NCBI GenBank assembly: GCA_023423235.1
Contig: JAFAFY010000141.1
Span: 1 to 5,552, forward strand
DNA from: Pseudomonadota bacterium
Lineage (GTDB): Bacteria > Pseudomonadota > Gammaproteobacteria > Xanthomonadales > Xanthomonadaceae
Direction of reading: 5' to 3'
DNA: 5,552 nt
Shown piece after piece: positions 1 through 5,552 of this stretch; positions within the stretch are counted from its first letter, which is position 1, and the number at the start of each line of letters is the position of its first letter. The position numbers were made by a program, and so were the translations under genes. A model generated the notes under the pieces. It did not search any database. It saw only the letters and a list, made by a program, of their open reading frames with translations, and had not been told where the DNA came from.

Positions 1-1010
1 ACCGCGACAGCGAGGTCGTCGAGCGCGCTTGCGCTCGCGCCAACAGCAAGCGCCGCCTCGCCCACGGCGAACGCATTGCTGCCCAGCGCGGTGGCACCGT
101 CGCCCAGCGCAAGCGCGGTGGATCCCACGGCAGTCGCATAGTCGCCATCGGTTGCGGCACCGGCACCTGCGGCCAGCGATTCCTCGCCTTCCACGATGGC
201 CGCGTCGTCGCCGGTGGCCTTGAAGTGGAAGCTGGCAGCCTCCGCCACATCGGCCAGTTGACCGACAGTGGCGGCATCGCTGTCGGCGACGCCATCGCCG
301 ACGTTGACGATGCGGCGCGTGGCCGGCGCGCCAGCAGGTGTCGGACCGCTACCGCCAGCGCCGACCGAAACCACGTCGGCCTCGCTGGCGACGGCGCCAT
401 GGCCGAGCGCAACGGCGTTGTTCGCGCCGGCCTGTACCGTGGCGGTCCGGCCGACTGCCGTGCCACCGGTGGCAAGCGACTGCGCGGTGAACCCGACCGC
501 AGTGGCCTGCGCCTGCGATGCCTGTGCATTGGAGCCGAGTGCGGTGGCGCCAGTGTTGCTGGCCCGGGCACCGGAACCGAACGCGGAGGCATTGGCGTGG
601 GTCGCCCAACTGTTGGCGCCCGCCGCGGTGGCCCCGTTGGCCTGCGCGCGTGCTGCCGTGCCGAGCGCGGTGGCATTGGGGCCGGTCGCCTGCGATTGCG
701 CGCCGACCGCCACGGCATCGCTGCCGCTGGCATTGGCCGTGCCCGCAACCGCGCAGTCGGCTGCGATCTCGGCAGCGCCGGTGTCCAGCGCGCAGGGCAC
801 ATTGCCGCCGACCTCCACCGATTGCGCCATCGCGAATGGAGACGCCATGCCGAACAGCAGGACGCTCAGGCTCAGCATCAGCGAGGTCCGGCGCGGCGCC
901 TGCAGCGTGCCGCCGTCCTGGGCGCCGGCGCTGTCGCCCGAGGCCAGTTCGGACGCGACAACGACCTGGTTCAACGAGCGGTTCCAAACCTTGCGATAGA
1001 TGCGATTCAT
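1..1010 (-). CDS. Trimeric autotransporter adhesin (YadA/XadA-like), N-terminal part; 3' end outside window
   Basis: The frame is open for 336 codons from the ATG at 1010-1008 to the left edge, with no stop. The protein begins MNRIYRKVWNRSLNQVVVAS, a typical extended signal peptide region of type V autotransporters. Basic APRRTS and a hydrophobic stretch follow (residues 44-62), with likely cleavage after AMA at residue 62. Residues ~94-218 are 14-residue head repeats with xAxG cores (VAVG, TALG, SAFG, TAVG). Residues 232-252 form a YadA neck (RRIVNV...DSDAATVGQL). A second head starts near 278 (TAVG, LALG, TALG, FAVG, LAVG). The family forms homotrimeric outer-membrane adhesins: the C-terminal beta-barrel anchor inserts with BAM, and the heads bind host or abiotic surfaces or promote autoaggregation. 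Stalk and anchor must lie beyond the window, so completeness cannot be judged. Cys73 and Cys86 flank the start of the head. An AGAGG Shine-Dalgarno 8 bases upstream supports the start. The ligand is unknown. Confidence 0.95.
   Translation of the reverse strand, partial: MNRIYRKVWNRSLNQVVVASELASGDSAGAQDGGTLQAPRRTSLMLSLSVLLFGMASPFAMAQSVEVGGNVPCALDTGAAEIAADCAVAGTANASGSDAVAVGAQSQATGPNATALGTAARAQANGATAAGANSWATHANASAFGSGARASNTGATALGSNAQASQAQATAVGFTAQSLATGGTAVGRTATVQAGANNAVALGHGAVASEADVVSVGAGGSGPTPAGAPATRRIVNVGDGVADSDAATVGQLADVAEAASFHFKATGDDAAIVEGEESLAAGAGAATDGDYATAVGSTALALGDGATALGSNAFAVGEAALAVGASASALDDLAVA
3..179 (-). repeat. Second head segment with 7-residue spacing, cut by window edge
   Basis: Codons ~278-336. 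Core glycines fall at residues 296, 303, 310, 317 and 324, every 7 residues, so both halves of each 14-residue turn carry the A-x-G core, unlike the first head. It is preceded by an acidic linker (FHFKATGDDAAIVEGEE) of the kind that separates head modules in Xanthomonas-type adhesins. It continues beyond the left edge. Confidence 0.75.
255..317 (-). other. Neck motif between two head domains
   Basis: Codons 232-252 read RRIVNV-GDGVA-DSDAATVGQL. They match the YadA neck consensus (R-x-[IL]-x-x-V/L-x-x-G-x-x-x-[ST]-D-A-V-x-V-x-Q-L) that steps the trimer from wide head to narrow stalk. A second head follows soon after, so the adhesin alternates head and neck modules. Confidence 0.85.
357..731 (-). 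repeat. First YadA-like head: 14-residue repeats
   Basis: Codons ~94-218. The core glycine of the xAxG motif falls at residues 103, 117, 131, 145, 159, 173 and 187, an exact 14-residue period, then at 203 (two residues longer) and 217. This fits the left-handed parallel beta-roll head of YadA-type trimeric adhesins, where each turn carries one such motif. The repeats differ in DNA sequence, so this is an old protein repeat rather than a recent tandem duplication. Confidence 0.88.
825..1010 (-). other. ESPR plus Sec signal peptide of the adhesin
   Basis: Codons 1-62. Residues 1-~24 match the ESPR pattern (Met-Asn-Arg/Lys-Ile-Tyr-Arg-x-x-Trp-Asn-x-Ser, then VVVASELASG), known in long type V secreted proteins of beta- and gammaproteobacteria and thought to slow inner-membrane translocation. 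A 13-residue Gly/Ala/Gln-rich linker leads to APRRTS, a hydrophobic core (LMLSLSVLLFGMA) and an A-x-A cleavage site at residues 60-62. The order ESPR, basic n-region, h-region, cleavage site is the standard one. Confidence 0.9.
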
Positions 1011-1018
1011 CGAGAGTG

Positions 1019-1023
1019 CCTCT
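1019..1023 (-). promoter_or_regulatory. Shine-Dalgarno of the adhesin gene
   Basis: AGAGG on the minus strand, separated by 8 bases (CACTCTCG) from the ATG at 1010. It fixes the start codon together with the ESPR, which must be N-terminal. Confidence 0.7.
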
Positions 1024-1050
1024 GGAATGCGTGGAATAGGAAAAATCGGC

Positions 1051-1087
1051 AAAAAAAAGCCGCAGGGTCGGGCGCGACCATGCGGCT
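1051..1087 (-). terminator. Intrinsic terminator 40 bases upstream of the adhesin start
   Basis: On the minus strand AGCCGCA pairs with TGCGGCT (7 bp). After one T/C mismatch, GGTCG pairs with CGACC (5 bp) around a CGCC loop. Eight T residues overlap the end of the 3' arm. This is a textbook Rho-independent terminator acting only on minus-strand transcripts, since no T-tract follows the hairpin on the plus strand. It lies about 550 bases after purL and directly in front of the adhesin. It could end a purL read-through, end a small RNA, or act as an attenuator in the adhesin leader. Confidence 0.85.
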
Positions 1088-1210
1088 ATGGATTTGGTTC
1101 AGGCGATGGACGCCCCGAAGGCGACGACGACGGTGCCGACCAGGACCGGCCGAAACTGAAGAGGAGGTGTACGCAACTTGAATCGTCCCCGAACGCGAAT
1201 CTGTGATCCG

Positions 1211-1240
1211 ATACTCGCCCCGGCCAATCGGTGACGTCAA
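1211..1240 (-). promoter_or_regulatory. Possible sigma70-type promoter for the adhesin leader
   Basis: Minus-strand TTGACG (1240-1235), an 18-base spacer, then GAGTAT (1216-1211). The -35 matches five of six consensus bases, but the -10 only three of six. It would give a leader of roughly 190-200 bases containing the terminator at 1051-1087. The weak -10 makes this tentative; it is the best candidate I found upstream of the adhesin. Confidence 0.25.
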
Positions 1241-1247
1241 GGGTCAC
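1231..1247. promoter_or_regulatory. Inverted repeat overlapping the candidate promoter -35
   Basis: GTGAC and GTCAC are separated by 7 bases, and TGACGTCA inside the site is itself a perfect 8-bp palindrome. It covers the TTGACG of the candidate promoter, a common place for an operator. The spacing does not fit a CRP/Clp site (TGTGA-N6-TCACA). The regulator is unknown. Confidence 0.25.
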
Positions 1248-1298
1248 ACGCTGACAATTTCTGAATAGCAAGATTCGTCCGGGGAATCAGCCGCGCAT

Positions 1299-1316
1299 GC
1301 GCTGGCGGTCCAGCGC
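1299..1316. repeat. Short perfect hairpin with 4-base loop
   Basis: GCGCTGG and CCAGCGC form a 7-bp stem around CGGT. No T-tract follows on either strand. The 3' arm is part of the CCAGCGCGCA motif repeated at 1478 and 1497. Confidence 0.5.
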
Positions 1317-1334
1317 GCAGCACGCGGCCTTCTC

Positions 1335-1366
1335 AAATTACTGATTTCAATGATCTTTTATGATCT
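1335..1366. promoter_or_regulatory. AT-rich island with ATGATC direct repeat
   Basis: A short A/T-rich patch in otherwise GC-rich DNA. ATGATC occurs at 1350-1355 and 1360-1365, spaced 10 bases, one helical turn. TATGAT (1359-1364) resembles a -10 box on the plus strand, but no suitable -35 or downstream plus-strand gene exists. It could be an UP element or a protein-binding site. Confidence 0.25.
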
Positions 1367-1386
1367 CCCCGGCACTCCATACGGGT

Positions 1387-1439
1387 AAGCATGCTTGCAT
1401 CCTGAACAGGCGCATGGATGCCGTCCTGGCGAGGCCAGG
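1387..1439. repeat. Cluster of small palindromes
   Basis: There are three neighbouring elements: AAGCATGCTT, a perfect 10-bp palindrome (1387-1396); GCATCC/GGATGC arms (1397-1402 and 1416-1421); and CCTGGC-GAG-GCCAGG (1425-1439). Each is short and could be chance in GC-rich DNA, but together they make the stretch capable of folding as RNA. Confidence 0.35.
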
Positions 1440-1475
1440 CGGCGCGCTGGATACCGCACCGCAGTAAGCCGGGGA

Positions 1476-1506
1476 CACCAGCGCGCACCTGCGGCACCAG
1501 CGCGCA
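1476..1506. repeat. Two 12-bp direct repeats, period 19
   Basis: CACCAGCGCGCA occurs at 1476-1487 and 1495-1506. CCAGCGCGCA recurs at 1310-1319, and its inverse GCGCGCTGG lies at 1442-1450, so 1442-1486 can form a 9-bp stem with a 27-base loop. Confidence 0.7.
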
Positions 1507-1607
1507 GAAGTTTCGTGACCAATGCACTTCTTTTCTCGCGCTCCTGAGCGACACCAGGCCCCGCCCTCGCGACGTGGGCAGACACGATGGATGTCACTTG
1601 TGGATGC

Positions 1608-1632
1608 GGCGGCCGGCATTGCGCCAGCCGCC
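1608..1632 (-). terminator. Strong hairpin immediately after purL
   Basis: Minus-strand GGCGGCTGGC pairs with GCCGGCCGCC around the loop GCAAT. This is 10 continuous base pairs including one G-T, starting 7 bases after the TGA of purL. No T-tract follows, so it is not a canonical intrinsic terminator. It may stabilise the mRNA 3' end or assist termination with Rho. Its position right after the stop supports a role in ending the purL unit. Confidence 0.5.
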
Positions 1633-1639
1633 GGGCACG

Positions 1640-4600
1640 TCAGCCGACGTGCCGCCTGGCGTTGCGGAACATCCGCAGCCACGGGCTGTCTTCCGGCCAA
1701 TCGGCCGGCGCCCAGCTGAGGTTGACCGTGCGCGGGGTGCGCTCGGGGTGCGGCATCAGGATGCTGACGCGGCCGTCGTCACTGGTGAGCCCGGCGATGG
1801 CATCCTCCGAGCCGTTCGGATTGGCGGGGTACCGCACCGCCGCCGCATCGCCGTCGAGATAGCGCAGGCTGGCCCGCGCCGCCGCGCGGTCGGCCGGGCT
1901 GTCGAACGCCACCCGGCCCTCGCCATGGGCGATCGCCACCGCGATCCGCGACCCGGCCATGCCGGCGAAGAACAGCGACGGCGAATCCAGCACCTCCAGC
2001 AGGCCCAGACGCGCCTCGAACTGCTCGCTGCGGTTGCGCAGCAGGCGCGGCCAGTGCTGCGCACCGGGGATGATCGCCTTGAGCTGGGAGAGCATCTGGC
2101 AGCCGTTGCAGACGCCGAGCGCGAAGCTGTCGCCGCGATCGAAGAACGCCGCGAACATGTCGCGCAGTTGCGGGCGTTCAAGGATCGAGGTCGCCCAGCC
2201 GCGTCCGGCACCGAGCACGTCGCCGTAGCTGAAGCCACCACAGGCCACGACGCCCTGCATCGTCGCCAGGTCGGCACGGCCGGCGACCAGGTCGCTCATG
2301 TGCACGTCGACCGCATCGAAGCCGGCGCGGTCGAACGCGGCGGCCATCTCGATCTGGCCGTTGACGCCCTGCTCGCGCAGGATCGCCACGCGCGGGCGCG
2401 CGCCAGCCACGACGTACGGCGCCTCGACCGCCTCGGCCGGGTCGAACGTCAGCTTCGGTTTCAAGCCGGGCGCGTCGAAACTGCGCGCAGCCGCGCGTTC
2501 CTCGTCGGCGCACTCGGGGTCGTCACGCAGCGCCTGCATCGCATGCGTCACCGACCACCAGGCATCGAACAGCGCCTCCCAGCGCCATTCGGCCAGCACC
2601 TTGTCGTCGTCCAGCACCCGGATCGCGGCCGAGGCATTGGGCCGCGCGATGCGCTGCGCGCATTCGATCAGGCCATGGCGCTCGACCAGGTCGGCGAATT
2701 CGGCGCGGTCTTCCGCGGCGATCTGCACCACCGCACCCAATTCTTCGGAGAACAGCGTGCGCAGCGCGTCCTGGCTGCGGTCCGCGCCCCAGCCGTCGAG
2801 GTCGATGTCCAGGCCGAGGTGCGAGCAGAACGCCATCTCGCACAGGGTGGCGAAGGCGCCGCCGTCGGAACGGTCGTGATAGGCCAGCAGCAGACCGGCC
2901 GCGCGCGCCTCGCCGATGAGTTCGAAGAACGACTTCAGGCGCGCCGCATCGTCGACATCGGGGCAGGCGCCGCCGAAGCCGTCGAAACACTGCGCCAGCA
3001 CCGAGCCGCCGAGGCGCTGCTTGCCGGCGCCCAGGCCGATCAGCCACAGCTCGGTGCCGGGCGCGCGCGAGAGCAGCGGCGTCAGCTGCCGGCGCACGTC
3101 GTCGACCGGGGCGAACGCGGTGACGATCAGCGACACCGGCGAGACCACCTTGTGACCGACGCCATCGGACTGCCACTGCGCCTGCATCGTCAGCGAGTCC
3201 TTGCCGACCGGGATCGCCAGGTCCAGCGCCGGGCACAGCGACATGGCCACTGCGCGCACCGCATCGAACAGGCGCGCGTCCTCGCCCGGATGGCCGGCGG
3301 CGGCCATCCAGTTGGCCGACAGCTTGACCCGCGCCACGCTTTCCACCGGTGCCGCACACAGGTTGGTCACCGCCTCGCCGACCGCCATGCGCGCGGCGGC
3401 CGCCGGGTCGAGCAGCGCCAGCGGCGTGCGTTCGCCGATCGACATCGCCTCGCCGGTGAAGCCTTCGAAGCCGGCAAGCGTGATCGCGCAGTCGGCCACC
3501 GGCAGCTGCCACGGCCCGACCATCTGGTCGCGCGCGGTCAGGCCGCCGACGCTGCGGTCGCCGATGGTGACCAGGAACTGCTTCGCGGCCACGGTCGGGT
3601 GTGCCAGCACGCGCAGGCCGGCGTCGTGCAGGTCGACCAGCCGGCTGTTGAGCGCGGGCCAGCGGGTCGGTGCCAGCCGCGCGGTATCACGGTGCATCTT
3701 CGGCGGCTTGCCGAACAGCACGTCCATCGGAAGATCGATGGGGTGAGGATGCGCCGCCTGCGCGGCACTGCCGCGCGGCGCATCCGAACGCCCGGCGTGC
3801 TGCGCCGGGCCGGGTGTTTCAGCCGCAGAGAGCACGCCATAACCGACGGTGAGGTGCTCCTCGGCCGTCGCCACGCCGACCACCGCGAACGGGCAACGCT
3901 CGCGCGCGCACAGCGCGGTGAACTCGTCCACGCGATCCTGTGGAATGCCCAGGACATAGCGCTCCTGCGACTCGTTGCACCACAGCTGCATCGGCGACAG
4001 GGAGGGGTCGTCGCTGGGCACGCGGTCCAAGTCGATGATGCCGCCGACATCCGAGTCGTGCAGCAGTTCGGGAATCGCATTCGACAGGCCGCCGGCGCCG
4101 ACGTCGTGGATCGACAGGATGGGATTGCGCGCACCCAGCGCGACGCAGCGGTCGATGACCTCCTGGCAGCGCCGTTCCATCTCCGGGTTGTCGCGCTGCA
4201 CGCTGGCGAAATCCAGGTCCTCGGCGCTGTCGCCCGAGGCCACCGAACTGGCCGCGCCGCCGCCCAGGCCGATCAGCATCGCCGGGCCGCCGAGCACGAT
4301 CACCGCGTCGCCATCGGACAGGCGCAGCTTCTCCACCATCGGCCGGTCGATCGCGCCCAGGCCACCGGCCAGCATGATCGGCTTGTCGTAGCCGCGCACC
4401 AGGCCGTCGGCTTCCGGCAGCTCGAAACTGCGGAAATACCCCAGCAGGTTCGGGCGGCCGAACTCGTTGTTGAACGCGGCCGCGCCGATCGGACCGTCGA
4501 GCATGATCTCCAGCGCCGAGGCCATGCGCGGGTTAAGCGCGCGCGGCGCCGACGGATCGGCGTCCTCCCATGGCTGCGGCAGGGTCGGGATGCGCAGGTG

Positions 4601-5552
4601 CGAGACGCTGAAGCCCGCCAGGCCCGCCTTGGGCTTGCCGCCACGGCCGGTGGCGCCCTCGTCGCGGATCTCGCCGCCTGCGCCGGTGCTGGCGCCGGCA
4701 TAGGGCGAGATCGCGGTCGGATGGTTGTGGGTCTCGACCTTGATGCAGAACGCGCTCTCGGCCAGCGGCTCGCTGCGGTAGGTCAGCGAGACCGGATCGG
4801 GCCGGAAGCGCTGCGCCGCGTAGCCCGCGACCACCGCAGCGTTGTCGCTGTAGGCCGACAGGGTGTACTCGGGCGTCTGCGCGTGGGTGTGGCGGATCAT
4901 GCCGAACAGCGTCTGCGCGCGGCCGTTGACCTGCATGTCCTCGCCGTCGATGGTCCACGAGGCGTTGAAGATCTTGTGCCGGCAATGCTCGGAGTTGGCC
5001 TGCGCGAACATCATCAGCTCGACGTCCGACGGGTCGCGCCCCAGCGCGGCGAAGCGCGTGCGCAGGTAGTCGATTTCGTCGCCGGCCAGCGCCAGGCCCA
5101 GGCGCGTGTTGGCCTCTTCCAGTCCATCGAGCGGGATGCGCTCGAGCTGGCCGCGCTGCGGCACGGCGAACAGCGCATCGGCAGCGTCGACGTCATCGAG
5201 CAGCGACTGGGTCATCGGGTCGTGCAGCAGCTTCGACACCGCCGCCTGCAGCGCCGGGTCCTGCGGCCAGCCCTGCAGGTCGATGCGCAGGCCGCGTTCC
5301 ACGCGCCGGACCGGCAGGCCGGCGCCGCGCAGCAACTCGGTGGACTTGCTGGCCCATGGCGAGATGGTGCCCAGCCGCGGCGAGACGTAACGCGAGACGC
5401 TGTCCCCGGCGGCTTTCGGCACCGGGCCGTCGGCCTGCAGGATCCGCCGCAACGTCGCCTCGTCGGGCACCTGCCCGGGCTCGGCTTCGACGAAGTACAC
5501 ATGCCAGGCGCCAACGATCCGCAGCGCAGGCGCCAGCGATTGCAGGCGCGAT
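1640..5552 (-). CDS. purL: Phosphoribosylformylglycinamidine synthase (FGAM synthase), N-terminus outside window
   Basis: Catalyses FGAR + glutamine + ATP to FGAM + glutamate + ADP + Pi, the fourth step of de novo purine synthesis, in the cytosol. This is the large single-chain form. 1303 codons are visible, ending in TGA at 1642-1640. The frame continues to the edge (SRLQSLAPALRIVGAWHVYF), so the GTG at 5500 is an internal Val, not the start; by alignment with E. coli PurL (1295 residues) about 20 residues are missing. In visible numbering: MFAQANSEHCRHKIF (181-195); nucleotide/substrate motifs VETHNHPTAISPYAG (272-286) and GGEIRDEGATGRG; KLSANWMAAAGHPGED (743-758) and GKDSLTM (783-789); AYHDRSDGG (890-898). 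The glutaminase domain (~1052-1303) has Cys1148 in GVCNGCQ and His1268/Glu1270 in MPHPER, so the catalytic triad is intact. It is interrupted only by a ~26-residue linker insertion (575-604). No purine partner gene is adjacent. Confidence 0.98.
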   Translation of the reverse strand, partial: SRLQSLAPALRIVGAWHVYFVEAEPGQVPDEATLRRILQADGPVPKAAGDSVSRYVSPRLGTISPWASKSTELLRGAGLPVRRVERGLRIDLQGWPQDPALQAAVSKLLHDPMTQSLLDDVDAADALFAVPQRGQLERIPLDGLEEANTRLGLALAGDEIDYLRTRFAALGRDPSDVELMMFAQANSEHCRHKIFNASWTIDGEDMQVNGRAQTLFGMIRHTHAQTPEYTLSAYSDNAAVVAGYAAQRFRPDPVSLTYRSEPLAESAFCIKVETHNHPTAISPYAGASTGAGGEIRDEGATGRGGKPKAGLAGFSVSHLRIPTLPQPWEDADPSAPRALNPRMASALEIMLDGPIGAAAFNNEFGRPNLLGYFRSFELPEADGLVRGYDKPIMLAGGLGAIDRPMVEKLRLSDGDAVIVLGGPAMLIGLGGGAASSVASGDSAEDLDFASVQRDNPEMERRCQEVIDRCVALGARNPILSIHDVGAGGLSNAIPELLHDSDVGGIIDLDRVPSDDPSLSPMQLWCNESQERYVLGIPQDRVDEFTALCARERCPFAVVGVATAEEHLTVGYGVLSAAETPGPAQHAGRSDAPRGSAAQAAHPHPIDLPMDVLFGKPPKMHRDTARLAPTRWPALNSRLVDLHDAGLRVLAHPTVAAKQFLVTIGDRSVGGLTARDQMVGPWQLPVADCAITLAGFEGFTGEAMSIGERTPLALLDPAAAARMAVGEAVTNLCAAPVESVARVKLSANWMAAAGHPGEDARLFDAVRAVAMSLCPALDLAIPVGKDSLTMQAQWQSDGVGHKVVSPVSLIVTAFAPVDDVRRQLTPLLSRAPGTELWLIGLGAGKQRLGGSVLAQCFDGFGGACPDVDDAARLKSFFELIGEARAAGLLLAYHDRSDGGAFATLCEMAFCSHLGLDIDLDGWGADRSQDALRTLFSEELGAVVQIAAEDRAEFADLVERHGLIECAQRIARPNASAAIRVLDDDKVLAEWRWEALFDAWWSVTHAMQALRDDPECADEERAAARSFDAPGLKPKLTFDPAEAVEAPYVVAGARPRVAILREQGVNGQIEMAAAFDRAGFDAVDVHMSDLVAGRADLATMQGVVACGGFSYGDVLGAGRGWATSILERPQLRDMFAAFFDRGDSFALGVCNGCQMLSQLKAIIPGAQHWPRLLRNRSEQFEARLGLLEVLDSPSLFFAGMAGSRIAVAIAHGEGRVAFDSPADRAAARASLRYLDGDAAAVRYPANPNGSEDAIAGLTSDDGRVSILMPHPERTPRTVNLSWAPADWPEDSPWLRMFRNARRHVG
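3747..3785. repeat. REP-like hairpin 1 inside purL
   Basis: GGATGCGCC (3747-3755) pairs with GGCGCATCC (3777-3785), 9 bp. Inside it GCGCGGC (3760-3766) pairs with GCCGCGC (3770-3776), 7 bp, around ACT. A one-sided 4-base bulge (GCCT) separates the arms, giving 16 paired bases in 39. It lies within the in-frame PurL insertion. Confidence 0.6.
3790..3810. repeat. REP-like hairpin 2 inside purL
   Basis: GCCCGGCG pairs perfectly with CGCCGGGC around the loop TGCTG (8 bp), 4 bases from hairpin 1 and in the same PurL insertion. The pair resembles a doublet of REP-type palindromes, though no terminal GTAG signature was seen. Confidence 0.5.

Larger units (their letters stand above)
1011..1639. other. 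Spacer between purL and the adhesin gene, no gene recognised
   Basis: Small open frames on both strands (60-120 codons) show no recognisable protein, have no convincing ribosome site, and run through the hairpins listed separately. Contents in minus-strand order are: the post-purL hairpin; a repeat- and palindrome-rich stretch (1299-1506) that includes an AT-rich island (1335-1366); a weak promoter candidate with an overlapping inverted repeat; and a strong terminator. The layout fits a regulatory leader or a small RNA, but no known RNA family was recognised. Confidence 0.6.
3740..3829 (-). other. Low-complexity insertion in PurL between the two synthetase halves
   Basis: Codons for visible residues 575-604 (SAAETPGPAQ...AAHPHP). 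E. coli PurL has only 8 residues between HLSL and PIDLP; here 34 separate HLTV from PIDLP. The insert is rich in Ala, Pro, Gly and Ser, lacks a hydrophobic pattern and is probably a disordered surface loop. Flanking blocks (NESQERYVLGIP before; PMDVLFGKPPKM after) are well conserved, so the reading frame is intact and the enzyme should be functional. Confidence 0.7.

Noticed and set aside
268..999. 243-codon Ala/Pro-rich plus-strand open frame
   Set aside because: A shadow of the repetitive GC-rich adhesin gene; its regular AxA pattern only mirrors the 42-base period of the head repeats.
225..1181. 318-codon plus-strand open frame
   Set aside because: It is the antisense of the adhesin with shared codon boundaries. 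The minus strand gives ESPR, head repeats and neck, whereas the plus strand gives Arg/Gly/Ala-rich sequence with no family features.
1161..1234. Plus-strand GAGGAGGT followed by TTG at 1178 and 18 codons
   Set aside because: The ribosome-site match is good, but the frame is tiny, has no promoter, and nothing follows it on the plus strand. Probably chance.
1007..1240. 77-codon minus-strand frame ending in ATGA overlap with the adhesin start
   Set aside because: The overlap looks like translational coupling, but the frame begins with TTG, lacks a Shine-Dalgarno, runs through the terminator hairpin and encodes no recognisable protein.
1231..1247. CRP/Clp binding site
   Set aside because: The half-sites are spaced 7 (GTGAC) or 9 (TGTGA) bases apart instead of fitting TGTGA-N6-TCACA, so only a generic inverted repeat is claimed.
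1506..1535. Plus-strand hairpin AGAAGT/ACTTCT with TTTTC, resembling a terminator
   Set aside because: The stem is only 6 bp with 2 G-C pairs and a 14-base loop, and there is no plus-strand gene to terminate.
1347..1700. 117-codon minus-strand frame overlapping the end of purL
   Set aside because: It begins inside purL in another frame, has an irregular Arg/Cys/Ala-rich composition and resembles no family I recognise.
2298..2879. 193-codon plus-strand frame within purL, and similar long frames on both strands
   Set aside because: Antisense or out-of-frame shadows in GC-rich coding DNA. The purL frame is continuous and conserved throughout.

Overview
This window comes from a GC-rich (by eye well above 60% G+C) proteobacterial genome. 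Two things point to a gammaproteobacterium, most likely the Xanthomonadaceae/Lysobacteraceae group. PurL is the long single-chain form, close to the E. coli enzyme over its whole length. The adhesin carries an extended signal peptide region (ESPR), known from beta- and gammaproteobacterial type V secretion. The genus cannot be fixed from the sequence alone.

Layout, all on the minus strand. (1) 1640-5552 is purL, encoding phosphoribosylformylglycinamidine (FGAM) synthase; its first ~20 codons lie beyond the right edge. (2) 1011-1639 is a 629-base spacer with no convincing gene. It holds a strong hairpin just after the purL stop, a cluster of short direct and inverted repeats, an AT-rich island, a possible weak promoter, and a well-formed intrinsic terminator only 40 bases before the next gene. 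(3) 1-1010 is the 5' part of a trimeric autotransporter adhesin (YadA/XadA-like), running off the left edge. No open reading frame bounded by both a start and a stop marks this gene inside the window, because its stop lies outside. It is recognised from its ESPR, its 14-residue head repeats and its neck motif.

The two genes are unrelated in function: cytosolic purine synthesis and a surface adhesin. They are probably separate transcription units. The points most worth a second look are the intrinsic terminator inside the presumed adhesin leader, which could be an attenuator or the end of a small RNA, and a ~26-residue insertion in PurL whose DNA consists largely of two adjacent GC-rich hairpins, like a REP-type element captured in frame. 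I see no CRISPR array, tRNA, rRNA, transposase or defence system.
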